From Candidatus Caccoplasma merdavium (GTDB taxonomy: Bacteria; Bacteroidota; Bacteroidia; Bacteroidales; UBA11471), in the NCBI GenBank assembly GCA_018715595.1, contig DVLI01000006.1:1-64000 (forward strand): a stretch of 64,000 nt of DNA, given 5' to 3'. The notes under the pieces were generated by a model. That model ran no database searches, was not told the DNA's origin, and saw only the letters and a program-made list of their open reading frames with translations. The position numbers and the translations under genes were made by a program. Shown piece after piece: positions 53,409-61,382 of this stretch. Each line of letters opens with the position of its first letter. The stretch's first letter is position 1.

Positions 53409-53497
53409 GGTCGATTTTCTGTTGGGAAGCGTTCAAAATCACCCCCCCCGTGGTTCTCCCGGGGAACGGCGCGGAAGAAAAAGGGGGGGGTGTGGAA

Positions 53498-54034
53498 TTA
53501 AGAATCCTTCATTCTTTTCTCGAAGCGGAAAAACTCTTTTTGAAATTCGGGTTCATCGTCGCTCGTCCCGCTCGCTTTGTGATGGGCATTGAAAAACTCG
53601 ACGATGTGAAACCCGCACTTGTTGACGTAAAAATGGATATTCCGTTTCTCGAAATAGGGGGTTACCAATTCCCACACCCGGGTCTCGGGATAGCGGCGTT
53701 CTATTTCCCGCCACACGATTTCGCCCAACCCGCGTCCATGGAACGCGGGCAGGATATAGAACAATTCCATGCTGTTGTGCCGGGTTTCGGGGTTGATGTT
53801 CAGGACGACGCCTCCGATTTTCTGCCCGTGATAGAAAACGGCATACACCACCGACCCGCGTTTGCGAAGCGATTTCTCCACCTCGTCGAGGGGAACTGCG
53901 TTGCGACCGGCGGCGTTGCCGAAATGTTCGACAACGGCAATGGAGAAAACGGCGGCGGTTTCTTTGGCAAAATCGCCGAAAGCACGTTCTTCGACAAGAA
54001 CAAAATCAATATCCTTCTCCATGAGGTTCTGCAA
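53498..54034 (-). CDS. GNAT family N-acetyltransferase
   Basis: 178 residues (or 174 from the ATG at 54022). GGVVLNINPE, then LFYILPAFHGRGLGEIVWREIE carry GNAT motif A with the acetyl-CoA loop HGRGLG, and FYVNKCGFHIVEFF is motif B. Substrate unknown. It begins two bases after the cytidine deaminase stop, and the two form an operon. Confidence 0.85.
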   Translation of the reverse strand: MQNLMEKDIDFVLVEERAFGDFAKETAAVFSIAVVEHFGNAAGRNAVPLDEVEKSLRKRGSVVYAVFYHGQKIGGVVLNINPETRHNSMELFYILPAFHGRGLGEIVWREIERRYPETRVWELVTPYFEKRNIHFYVNKCGFHIVEFFNAHHKASGTSDDEPEFQKEFFRFEKRMKDS

Positions 54035-54036
54035 GG

Positions 54037-54507
54037 TTACAATTCAAAACTCAGCGGCAGCAGGTCGGCCGCCGACTCGGCAATGTATATCTCTTCGGCG
54101 CCACACATGAGAATGCGCAACGGCTGCCCGTAACGCATCTCGATCTCGCGCATGACCTGGCGGCAGGCTCCGCACGGGGTGACGGGTTTCCCGATGGCCT
54201 GCCCCTTGTCGCAGGCGGCCAGGGCTATCGCCACCGGCGGTACGGTTCCCGCCGTGGCGCCGGCGGCAAAGAGTGCCACCCGCTCGGCACAAAGGCCCAC
54301 GGGGTAGGAGGCGTTTTCCTGGTTGCTGCCCGGTATGATGCGGCCGTCGGAGAGCGCCACCGCCGCTCCTACGGCAAATCGGGAATAGGGGGCATAAGCC
54401 CCTTGGGTGGCTTCTCGCGCCGCCGTGACTAATTTTTTTTCGCGGTCGCTCAATTCATTATAACGACAAACCGTTATCTTTGCCGATAGTTGCAGGTGTC
54501 TTGCCAT
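54037..54507 (-). CDS. cdd: Cytidine deaminase
   Basis: 156 residues. The zinc and proton-shuttle motif is CAERVALF (Cys and catalytic Glu), with PCGACRQ giving the other two Cys ligands. YAPYSRFAVGAAV is the N-terminal signature. It deaminates cytidine and deoxycytidine in pyrimidine salvage. The promoter is a minus-strand TATATTTG at 54533-54540, divergent from the glucosaminidase promoter, whose -7 element lies inside this gene's 5' end. Confidence 0.93.
   Translation of the reverse strand: MARHLQLSAKITVCRYNELSDREKKLVTAAREATQGAYAPYSRFAVGAAVALSDGRIIPGSNQENASYPVGLCAERVALFAAGATAGTVPPVAIALAACDKGQAIGKPVTPCGACRQVMREIEMRYGQPLRILMCGAEEIYIAESAADLLPLSFEL
54475..54482 (+). promoter_or_regulatory. 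-7 promoter element of the glucosaminidase gene
   Basis: TATCTTTG on the plus strand, lying within the first codons of the divergent cdd gene. The leader to the ATG at 54599 is about 110 nt. Confidence 0.55.
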
Positions 54508-54532
54508 GGCTCGGTCGTGTTGGTAATCTTCA

Positions 54533-54540
54533 CAAATATA
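54533..54540 (-). promoter_or_regulatory. -7 promoter element of cdd
   Basis: TATATTTG on the minus strand, 25 bp before the cdd ATG at 54507. Confidence 0.65.
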
Positions 54541-54598
54541 AGGTTATTTTCCCACAAATCCATGTCCCGGCACCCATTTTGATAACTGTTTTGTCTCT

Positions 54599-55483
54599 AT
54601 GAAGCACTGCCGAAAACTTCTTTTTACCTGCCTTTTGTCGCTGATGGCCGCAACGGTGTTTGCCCAGTCGAAAAACCCCATCTATATCGATTATATCAAC
54701 AAATACAAGGATATTGCCATCGAGCACCAGAAACGCTACCGGATTCCGGCCAGCATCACCTTGGCGCAAGGTCTCATCGAGTCGGCCGCCGGAACCAGCG
54801 AACTGGCCCGCAAATCGAACAACCATTTCGGCATCAAGTGCCACAACGCCTGGGAGGGGAAACGGGTGTATCACGACGACGATGAGAAAGGCGAGTGTTT
54901 CAGGAAATACCGCAATCCCAAGGATTCGTATGAAGACCATGCCCTGTTCCTCACCAAAAGCCCGCGCTACGAGAAACTCTTCAAGCTCGACATCACCGAC
55001 TACAAAGGGTGGGCACACGGCCTGAAACGCTGCGGCTATGCCACCGACAAGGCTTATGCGAGTAAACTCATTCAGATGATAGAGCTCTATGGCCTGCACC
55101 GCTACGACGGCAAAGGGTTGCCCCGCATGCCCAAGAATTATGAATACCACGACATGGAGTCGAAGTGGGGCCTTCCTTATGTGGTGGCCCGGGAGGGCGA
55201 CACGCAACGGCTCATTGCCCGGGAGTTTGAGTTGTATGCCTATCAGATACGCCGCTTCAACGACTTTCCCCGCCGCTACAAGCTCCAAGCCGGCGACATC
55301 GTCTACCTCAAAGCCAAACGCCGCCGCGCCCAAAAGCCCAACAAGACCCATACGCTGGCCGCCGGCGAATCGCTGCACGACGTGGCGCAAATGTACGGCA
55401 TCAAGTTGAAGGTGCTCCTGCGTCGCAATGACATCTCGGGCGACAGAGTTCCCCGGGTGGGCGACGTGCTGCGGTTGCGCTGA
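54599..55483 (+). CDS. GH73 glucosaminidase with LysM domains
   Basis: 294 residues with a signal peptide (to about 22). The GH73 domain (about 30-165) has the catalytic Glu in LIESAAGTSELA and NNHFGIKC. Two LysM-like repeats follow: VVAREGDTQRLIAREFELYAYQIRRFN (about 200-240) and HTLAAGESLHDVAQMYGIKLKVLLRRN (about 250-290). It cleaves glucosamine linkages in peptidoglycan during growth or division, with the LysM modules binding the wall. The promoter is inside the start of divergent cdd. Confidence 0.9.
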   Translation: MKHCRKLLFTCLLSLMAATVFAQSKNPIYIDYINKYKDIAIEHQKRYRIPASITLAQGLIESAAGTSELARKSNNHFGIKCHNAWEGKRVYHDDDEKGECFRKYRNPKDSYEDHALFLTKSPRYEKLFKLDITDYKGWAHGLKRCGYATDKAYASKLIQMIELYGLHRYDGKGLPRMPKNYEYHDMESKWGLPYVVAREGDTQRLIAREFELYAYQIRRFNDFPRRYKLQAGDIVYLKAKRRRAQKPNKTHTLAAGESLHDVAQMYGIKLKVLLRRNDISGDRVPRVGDVLRLR

Positions 55484-55520
55484 AATGGTGGTGCACCGTC
55501 GCAATGACAAGGGAAAAGGC

Positions 55521-55555
55521 AGCGAGCCGGCCGAAAGTCTTTCGGCCGGCTCGCT
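55521..55555. terminator. Hairpin between glucosaminidase and ParB-like genes
   Basis: Almost perfect 17-bp inverted repeat (55521-55537 with 55539-55555). T tracts are weak, so it is only a probable terminator for the convergent genes. Confidence 0.55.
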
Positions 55556-55581
55556 GGCAAAAGGGGCTGCCCCGAGGGGCG

Positions 55582-56109
55582 TCAATCGTCGGTAAGCGAG
55601 AAATCCTTATTGGCAAAAAGTGCCGCCAATCCGGTAATCTGTTTCAGGCGCAACAGCTCATCTTTGTCCATGCCTATGTTGCGCTCTATCCAGCGGTCGG
55701 ACATGCCGGCCTTGGTCAGTTCCGAGACGATTTCGCTCATCAACTCCACGTTGTGCGTGCCGCGGGCCCGGTTGTGGCGTATCGTCGAGGCCATGCGGTT
55801 GGAAAGGTCTTTTTCGATGACCACCACGGGCAAGAGGCCGTGTTCGCGTTCGAAGATGCGACGGGAGGTCTTCATCACCAGGTACCGGTGATAGCCGTCG
55901 ACCAGTTCATAGACATCTTTGTCGGCGACATAGTAACACACGCAAGGCATCGTGTAGCCGTCTTCCCATATCGAGAGTTCGAGCAATTTCATCTCGGGAG
56001 GAGCCACCACGTTGGGGTTATAGGCATTGGCCACCACCTTGTCGACCGGGACGGGTATGACTTTGTAGACGGGACTTCTGTATCGCTCTTCATTCTTTAT
56101 TTTCGCCAT
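55582..56109 (-). CDS. ParB/sulfiredoxin-fold protein (IbrB-like)
   Basis: 175 residues. YELVDGYHRYLVMK (DGYHR at 71-75) is the nucleotide-binding motif of the ParB/Srx superfamily, seen also in IbrB and ParB-like nucleases. A helical C-terminal part (about 125-170, ERNIGMDKDELLRLKQITGL) resembles an HTH-like region. Substrate and DNA target are unknown. Its start lies 20 bp inside the upstream PP-loop gene, so the two are translationally coupled. Confidence 0.78.
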   Translation of the reverse strand: MAKIKNEERYRSPVYKVIPVPVDKVVANAYNPNVVAPPEMKLLELSIWEDGYTMPCVCYYVADKDVYELVDGYHRYLVMKTSRRIFEREHGLLPVVVIEKDLSNRMASTIRHNRARGTHNVELMSEIVSELTKAGMSDRWIERNIGMDKDELLRLKQITGLAALFANKDFSLTDD

Positions 56110-57391
56110 AGTATTTTTTATATTTTTCCATAATTTGGTCGCGTCGTTCTTTCTCGGCCTTCGTGGGGGCGAAGCCCATGTATTTGCACGAATGGTCGTT
56201 TTTGAGAATGCAGATGCACATGCGTTTGAACGAGGGCAACTCCCTGAACTCCTCGATGTCGATGTCGTCGAGATATGCCATGCGCACCGGTTTTTTGTCG
56301 GTTTTGTAATTGGTCGATTCCCCGACCTCTATCTCGACCCCCATCTTCCGCAACTTGTCGATGGTCTCATCGGCCAGGCAACCGCCCTTGTCGCGCCAGA
56401 AGGCAATGCTCACGCTCAACTTGTCGAGATAGCCCTGGCGTATCTCTTCGGGCAGGGTGCTGAGCAGGAAGTGCATGTATTTTTCCCATGTCATGTTGGG
56501 CGGGCATTTCACCGTGTACCACCCCATGGCCGAGGTGTTGCCGTAGATGCCGGCAAAGTTTACGCCGTTGACACGACTTATCATGCGCCCCCACATCTGC
56601 GGGTCGATGGCCCGGTAGAGTTGCAGGCTGGGTATCGCCGCCGAGATGAAGGGGCTGGCCACCCGTTGTTTTTCGATGGAGACGCCGGCCTGGTAATAGA
56701 GGTCGTAGAGGTGGTTGTAGGACCACCCGAAACGGCCGTTGGCCACCCACACGTCGGTCGTGCGCCAGTCATATATGGGGTAGGCATTGTAGACATCGTC
56801 GGCAATCTTGCGTGTCCACTTGAAACGCTCGTAGCAGCAATAGTTCTTGTCGCTGTGTATCGAGCGCCAGCGGTTGAAACTCTCCTGCGTGCGAATGCCC
56901 ACCAGGCAGCAGGTGCGCCCCGCCCGCTTGTAACGGTGCAGCCACTCGGCAAATTTTATCTGGAAATCATAGTCCCACAAATCGTCGGAAAAGAAATCGA
57001 AATCCTCCTTCCGGTAGGCCGAGCGCGGCATTTCCCTCACCCAAAGCTCCTTCATCTCGTCGTCCCACGGGCGCCAGTAGCTTTGGTGCATCGAGGTGCA
57101 GGTCTGTACCTTGAACGGCACGCACACGCGGTAGATGTCGAGAATGTCGGTGTTTTGCGCGAGTACCTCCTCGACATATTTCAGCGTTTCGGAGTATTGC
57201 ACCTCGTAGTCCATGTGGAAAACGCCGATGCGGCGATTCAACCGGTGTTTGCGCACATAGTCGATGCAGAGGTTGAGCAATACCCCGCTGTCTTTCCCGC
57301 CCGAAAAGGAGACATAGACATTGTCGAAATCGGTGAAGATTTTTTCTATGCGCGAGAGGGCCGCTTCATACACGTTACGACGTTTTTCCAT
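56090..57391 (-). CDS. PAPS reductase-family PP-loop protein (DUF3440, IbrA-like)
   Basis: 433 residues. The PP-loop ATP-pyrophosphatase motif SGGKDS is at 30-35. FHMDYEVQYSET, the RTQES element and YPIYDWRTTDVW follow the PAPS reductase/IbrA pattern. The DUF3440 C-terminal part contains Cys-rich segments (MCICILKNDHSCKYMGFAP). It should activate a substrate by adenylylation, perhaps for sulfur transfer. IbrA with its ParB-like partner IbrB is known as a regulatory pair in E. coli phage-borne loci; no phage genes surround this one. Confidence 0.85.
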   Translation of the reverse strand: MEKRRNVYEAALSRIEKIFTDFDNVYVSFSGGKDSGVLLNLCIDYVRKHRLNRRIGVFHMDYEVQYSETLKYVEEVLAQNTDILDIYRVCVPFKVQTCTSMHQSYWRPWDDEMKELWVREMPRSAYRKEDFDFFSDDLWDYDFQIKFAEWLHRYKRAGRTCCLVGIRTQESFNRWRSIHSDKNYCCYERFKWTRKIADDVYNAYPIYDWRTTDVWVANGRFGWSYNHLYDLYYQAGVSIEKQRVASPFISAAIPSLQLYRAIDPQMWGRMISRVNGVNFAGIYGNTSAMGWYTVKCPPNMTWEKYMHFLLSTLPEEIRQGYLDKLSVSIAFWRDKGGCLADETIDKLRKMGVEIEVGESTNYKTDKKPVRMAYLDDIDIEEFRELPSFKRMCICILKNDHSCKYMGFAPTKAEKERRDQIMEKYKKYYGENKE

Positions 57392-57797
57392 CGCCAGCCT
57401 GGTATTTCATTTTTACATAGTGTTTCCATTCCCGTTCAGCCGCAAAACCTTTTTCAAGAAAGGCTTCGGCATCACGCGTATGGACAACGGCGACCAGCGG
57501 GCCCATCGGGACATACATCTCGATGGATTTCTCGATAAGTGCCGGCAAAACAGCCTCCTCGGCCTCGGGCGAGAGATAGTAGTTGTTGATGTAGGCATAC
57601 CCCTCGCGGCGTTCGACGGGGAAAAAGCCCGAAATCTTGTTTTCGTCCTCGTCGTCGAGAGCAAGCAGCCACTCGTGGCGCTGCGAGGTTTTGTAGGGAT
57701 AATTGTCGTTCTGTCGCAAGACGGCTGCGTTCATGACAAGGGGAGCGACCAACTTGTACAAGCGGGGTGATGTGCCTCCCAGAATTTCGATTTTCAT
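57375..57797 (-). CDS. GNAT-like acetyltransferase of the IbrAB-like operon
   Basis: 140 residues from the ATG at 57797; a GTG at 57803 is possible. RQNDNYPYKTSQRHEWLLALDD, then NNYYLSPEAEEAVLPALIEKSIE and VVHTRDAEAFLEKGF follow a GNAT-like order of strands and a final helix (parts: NNYYLSPEAEE, AFLEKGF). The acetyl-CoA loop is degenerate. It is the first gene of a three-gene unit, overlapping the PP-loop gene by 17 bp, and is driven by a minus-strand TATATTTG at 57845-57852. Confidence 0.65.
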   Translation of the reverse strand: MKIEILGGTSPRLYKLVAPLVMNAAVLRQNDNYPYKTSQRHEWLLALDDEDENKISGFFPVERREGYAYINNYYLSPEAEEAVLPALIEKSIEMYVPMGPLVAVVHTRDAEAFLEKGFAAEREWKHYVKMKYQAGDGKTS

Positions 57798-57844
57798 GTG
57801 CACTTATTTCATGGAGAATCTTTCCGGCTCACGGCCGTTTGTCG

Positions 57845-57852
57845 CAAATATA
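57845..57852 (-). promoter_or_regulatory. -7 promoter element of the GNAT/PP-loop/ParB operon
   Basis: TATATTTG on the minus strand, 47 bp before the ATG at 57797. Confidence 0.65.
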
Positions 57853-58214
57853 CAAAAAAAACCGTTATGGGGGATAAAAACGGAATTGTCCGGTAATCCG
57901 TTTTCCAAGAGAATGTTTCTTCCGGAAAATTCCCGGGCAAGACCTTTTGGCCCCTTTTATGGCCAGTTGCTGTTCCCTCGCCCCGTCGCGCCGTGCCCGC
58001 CCGACGGGGACCCATCGTTCGCACGCATGGCGCCGGCTTTTCCCCGAACCCCGCATCGAGGGGCGGGGTGACCGCTTGTCCTCTCCCCCTTCCAACCGTC
58101 ATGTCCCACCCAGCTGTGCTTCCGTCCCGCTCGGCGGGAAACGTCGTGGAAGAGAACCCACCGTCGCCGGACAAGAAAACTTCGTTTCCCCTTTGCCTTT
58201 TATTTGCCATTCAT
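57853..58214. other. Divergent promoter region before dnaX
   Basis: GC-rich non-coding DNA for most of its length, with short hairpins such as CCCCGCATCGAGGGG near 58050. It contains a TTTTATTTGCC near 58196, a possible second dnaX promoter. I see no gene in it. Confidence 0.5.
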
Positions 58215-58222
58215 TATCTTTG
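58215..58222 (+). promoter_or_regulatory. -7 promoter element of dnaX
   Basis: TATCTTTG ends seven bases before the dnaX ATG (58230), implying a nearly leaderless transcript from this site. Confidence 0.65.
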
Positions 58223-58229
58223 TCTCATT

Positions 58230-60023
58230 ATGGACAACTATATCGTATCGGCCCGGAAATACCGCCCCGCGACCTTCCAATCGGTCGTCGGGCAGAAGGC
58301 TTTGGTGCAGACGCTCAAAGCGGCCGTCATCACCCGCAAGCTGGCTCATGCCTATCTCTTCTGCGGTACGCGTGGTGTGGGAAAGACCACCTGTGCCCGC
58401 ATCTTTGCCAAGACCATCAACTGCGAACACCCTACGCCCGACGGGGAGGCCTGCAACGAATGCGAGTCGTGCCGTGCCTTCAACGAGCAGCGCTCCTATA
58501 ACATCATCGAGCTCGACGCCGCGTCGAACAATTCGGTCGACGAGATACGCAGCCTCATCGACAAGGTGCGTGTGCCGCCCCAACTGGGCCGTTACAAGGT
58601 CTTCATCATCGACGAGGTGCACATGTTGTCGACGGCCGCCTTCAACGCCTTCTTGAAGACACTCGAAGAGCCGCCCCACCATGCCATTTTCATCTTGGCC
58701 ACGACCGAGAAGCACAAGCTCCTGCCCACGATACTGTCGCGCTGCCAGATTTATGACTTCCAGCGCATCACCATCGAAGACATGGTCGAACATCTGCGCT
58801 ATGTCGCCTCCCGGGAGGGGTTTACCGTCGAAGACGACGCCCTCAATGTCATCGCCCGCAAGGCCGATGGCGGCATGCGCGATGCCCTCTCCATCTTCGA
58901 CCAGGTGGCGGCCTCTTCGGGCGGGAACCTCACCTATCAGAACACCATCGAGAATCTCAACATTCTCGACTATGACTATTACTTCAAACTCACCGATGCC
59001 CTGCTCGCCGGTGATGTCCCGGCCGCCCTGCTCGTCTTCGACGCCGTGTTGCGGGCCGGCTTTGGTGCCCAACTTTTTGTCAACGGGTTGAGCAGCCATT
59101 TCAGGGATCTCATGGTGAGCAAAGATGCCTCGACCCTTCCGTTGCTCGACGTGGGTGCCACGGTGGCCGGGCAGTATGCCGCTCAGGCTGCCCGATGCGA
59201 CAAACGTTTCCTCTATGCGGCCATGGATTTGAGCAACCGTTGCGACCTCGATTACCGCATCAGCAACAACAAGCGTCTGCTTGTAGAGCTCATGCTCATA
59301 AAGATTTGTTCCCTGAATGCCCCGGTCGTGAGCCAGCCGTTGGCCGGCACGACCCTTGCCGCGGCCGTTCCCCCTGCGACGGCAAACCCTCGTCCAGCGG
59401 TGTCGCCGGCTACCGCTCACACAAATAAACCGGCTGCCGACCCCTCTGCTCCGGCAGAGAGGGAACCGGCTGCCCCTCGGGAGGAAGTGACGGAGTCCGC
59501 CTCGCAGGAGACTCCGCAGCGGCCTCCGATTCCGGTTGCGCAAGTGGGCTCTCCTTCCAAACCGACCGCCCGCAAGATTCCCCGCATCTCGCTCAAACAC
59601 GGCATCGAGCCCGACCCTTCCGAGACACCTGTCGTTGAAAAACAGCCGACTGCCGAGATGAACGAGCCTTTTACCCTCGATGCCCTGCACGAGGTGTGGT
59701 TGCGTTTTACCAAACAGATTCCTACCGAGACGGTATTGGTGCAGACGATGTATCTGTGCATGCCGCAACTGCTCGATGCCACGACATTCGAGGTGGTGGT
59801 CGACAATCGTGCGCAGATGGACAAACTCAACGGACGGGCGGCCGACCTCCTGGCTTTCCTGCGTACCAGTCTGCGCAATTCTCACCTCTCGATGCAGGTG
59901 CGCGAACGGGAGCGGGAAGAGCGGCAGAAGGCATTCAGCCCCGGTGAACGTTTTGTGTTGCTGGCCGAGCAAAATCCGGAACTCAACCGGCTGAAAGAGA
60001 TTTTCGGCCTCGAACTCTCCTGA
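58230..60023 (+). CDS. dnaX: DNA polymerase III subunit gamma/tau
   Basis: 597 residues. The AAA+ clamp-loader module has Walker A GTRGVGKT (46-53), a zinc site (C65, C75, C78, C81), IIDEVHMLS (Walker B) and ATTEKHKLLPTILSRCQ (SRC motif). Domain III extends to about 360. Then comes a Pro/Ala-rich linker (about 370-480) and a short C-terminal domain. It is the clamp-loader motor of the replicative polymerase. No slippery A-run suggesting programmed frameshifting to a short gamma form was noticed. In-frame upstream codons precede the promoter and are not used. Confidence 0.94.
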   Translation: MDNYIVSARKYRPATFQSVVGQKALVQTLKAAVITRKLAHAYLFCGTRGVGKTTCARIFAKTINCEHPTPDGEACNECESCRAFNEQRSYNIIELDAASNNSVDEIRSLIDKVRVPPQLGRYKVFIIDEVHMLSTAAFNAFLKTLEEPPHHAIFILATTEKHKLLPTILSRCQIYDFQRITIEDMVEHLRYVASREGFTVEDDALNVIARKADGGMRDALSIFDQVAASSGGNLTYQNTIENLNILDYDYYFKLTDALLAGDVPAALLVFDAVLRAGFGAQLFVNGLSSHFRDLMVSKDASTLPLLDVGATVAGQYAAQAARCDKRFLYAAMDLSNRCDLDYRISNNKRLLVELMLIKICSLNAPVVSQPLAGTTLAAAVPPATANPRPAVSPATAHTNKPAADPSAPAEREPAAPREEVTESASQETPQRPPIPVAQVGSPSKPTARKIPRISLKHGIEPDPSETPVVEKQPTAEMNEPFTLDALHEVWLRFTKQIPTETVLVQTMYLCMPQLLDATTFEVVVDNRAQMDKLNGRAADLLAFLRTSLRNSHLSMQVREREREERQKAFSPGERFVLLAEQNPELNRLKEIFGLELS

Positions 60024-60139
60024 ATTTTTTGTCGCCCTGCTGGCGACGGGTCGACTTGTGAGGGACGGGCCGCGAGGCGGATTCTCTTGCATCTGTCCTT
60101 TCCCCGCAATAGAGGGTTTTTATGACACTTTCCATAGAC

Positions 60140-60180
60140 AGATGGCCCCGGGGAAACCAATACCGGGGCCATCTCTTTTA
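60140..60180 (+). terminator. Intrinsic terminator of dnaX
   Basis: Perfect 12-bp stem (60140-60151 with 60163-60174), 11-nt loop, then CTTTTA. It lies about 115 bp past the stop. Confidence 0.7.
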
Positions 60181-60336
60181 TGTCCTGTCCGGATCCGTCG
60201 GGGTCATTATCGGACGGGGGGAGTAGAAACATGTCGAGCGTGACGGGGAGTCTCTTTTAGCGATGGCGGTACCGGCAGGAATCGGGGAGGGCAGAAAATG
60301 GTCGATATGTTTAAAAAAACGATATATCGAATAATA
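60181..60336. other. Intergenic region before the AraC gene
   Basis: No gene seen. It becomes AT-rich from 60310 toward the promoter and has no repeats of note. Confidence 0.5.
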
Positions 60337-60361
60337 TTTTGTCTGAAAACTCTTATATTTG
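60337..60361 (+). promoter_or_regulatory. Promoter of the AraC-family regulator
   Basis: TTTTG at 60337-60341 and TATATTTG at 60354-60361 match the -33/-7 pair. The transcript should start near 60368, fixing the start codon at 60381. Confidence 0.72.
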
Positions 60362-60380
60362 CCCTGTAAAGCATGATTGT

Positions 60381-61304
60381 ATGGAACAGATGAATATTGC
60401 GAATTTCTCCTTGCAAGAGGTTTTTAAGGAATCGAACGTGCAAAGCACCTTTCATGACGGTTGTCTCATCTCGACCTATCACGGCATCAATAAAAAAGAG
60501 ATAGCTCAGGAGGTGCTTCCCATATTTTCATATCCCTGCCGCATCAATGCCATGACGGCCATCGTGTGCGAGAGAGGGAAGGTGCGTTTCACGTCGAACC
60601 TCAAACAGTATATTTTACAGGAGAATATGCTCTACATCAACGTGCCCAACACGATTGTGAAGGTCGACGAAATCGAAGACAGTGTGGTGCATCTCATGTC
60701 TTTCGACGAGAATTTCCTCCGCGATGTGCACATCGACCTGCACAACCTGTTGCCCCAGTTCTCCCTCGTCCTGGAAAATCCCTGCATCACGATTTCGACC
60801 GAGGAGCTCGACGACATGCGGCAACTTTTTGAGACGATAGAGCGTGAGATGAAGAAGCTCTCGGGGAAGCCTTACCAAAAAGAGATTCTGCGGGGGTATG
60901 CCAGCATTGCCATTTACAAGGTGTGTGCCATACTTTCCCGTGTTATGGAGATGCGCCAAACGGCCTCTATCGAGACCGTGCACAATCGGGGTGAAGAGTA
61001 TTTCCGCGATTTCATGCGCTACTTGCAACAGCATTACCGGGAAGAGCGTTCGCTGAGCTTCTATGCCTCACTGCTCCACATTACCCCCAAATATCTGACG
61101 ACGCTCATCAAGCAGGTCAGTGGCCGTTCGGCCGCCGACTGGATCGACGAGTACGTCATACTCGAAGCCAAGAATCTCTTGAAATTCTCCTCGATGAGCA
61201 TTCAACAGGTGGCTTATTATCTCAACTTTCCCAACCAGTCGTTTTTTGGCACCTATTTCAAGCGGCGCACGGGCATGTCGCCGTCGGAGTACAAGCAAAG
61301 TTGA
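60381..61304 (+). CDS. AraC family transcriptional regulator
   Basis: 307 residues from the ATG at 60381. An N-terminal cupin-like sensing half (about 20-170) precedes the double helix-turn-helix (about 200-300) with SLSFYASLLHITPKYLTTLIKQ and the second helix pair ending in the signature FPNQSFFGTYFKRRTGMSPSEYK (parts: FFGTYFKRRTGMSPSEY). The adjacent convergent GH3 gene is a possible target, but regulation of it is only suggested by position. Confidence 0.9.
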   Translation: MEQMNIANFSLQEVFKESNVQSTFHDGCLISTYHGINKKEIAQEVLPIFSYPCRINAMTAIVCERGKVRFTSNLKQYILQENMLYINVPNTIVKVDEIEDSVVHLMSFDENFLRDVHIDLHNLLPQFSLVLENPCITISTEELDDMRQLFETIEREMKKLSGKPYQKEILRGYASIAIYKVCAILSRVMEMRQTASIETVHNRGEEYFRDFMRYLQQHYREERSLSFYASLLHITPKYLTTLIKQVSGRSAADWIDEYVILEAKNLLKFSSMSIQQVAYYLNFPNQSFFGTYFKRRTGMSPSEYKQS

Positions 61305-61326
61305 TCGAGCCCCCTCCTGTATATGC

Positions 61327-61358
61327 CGTCGGCCGACACAGAGATGTGTCGGCCGACG
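61327..61358. terminator. Hairpin between AraC gene and GH3
   Basis: Perfect 14-bp inverted repeat (61327-61340 with 61345-61358), 4-nt loop, between convergent stops. No clear T tract. Confidence 0.55.
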
Positions 61359-61382
61359 TGTCGTTAGGGCGGAGCCCGTCGC

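Noticed and set aside
55582-57797. Remnant prophage carrying the IbrAB-like genes
   Set aside because: No integrase, structural, lysis or att-like sequences on either side; neighbours are a glucosaminidase and dnaX.
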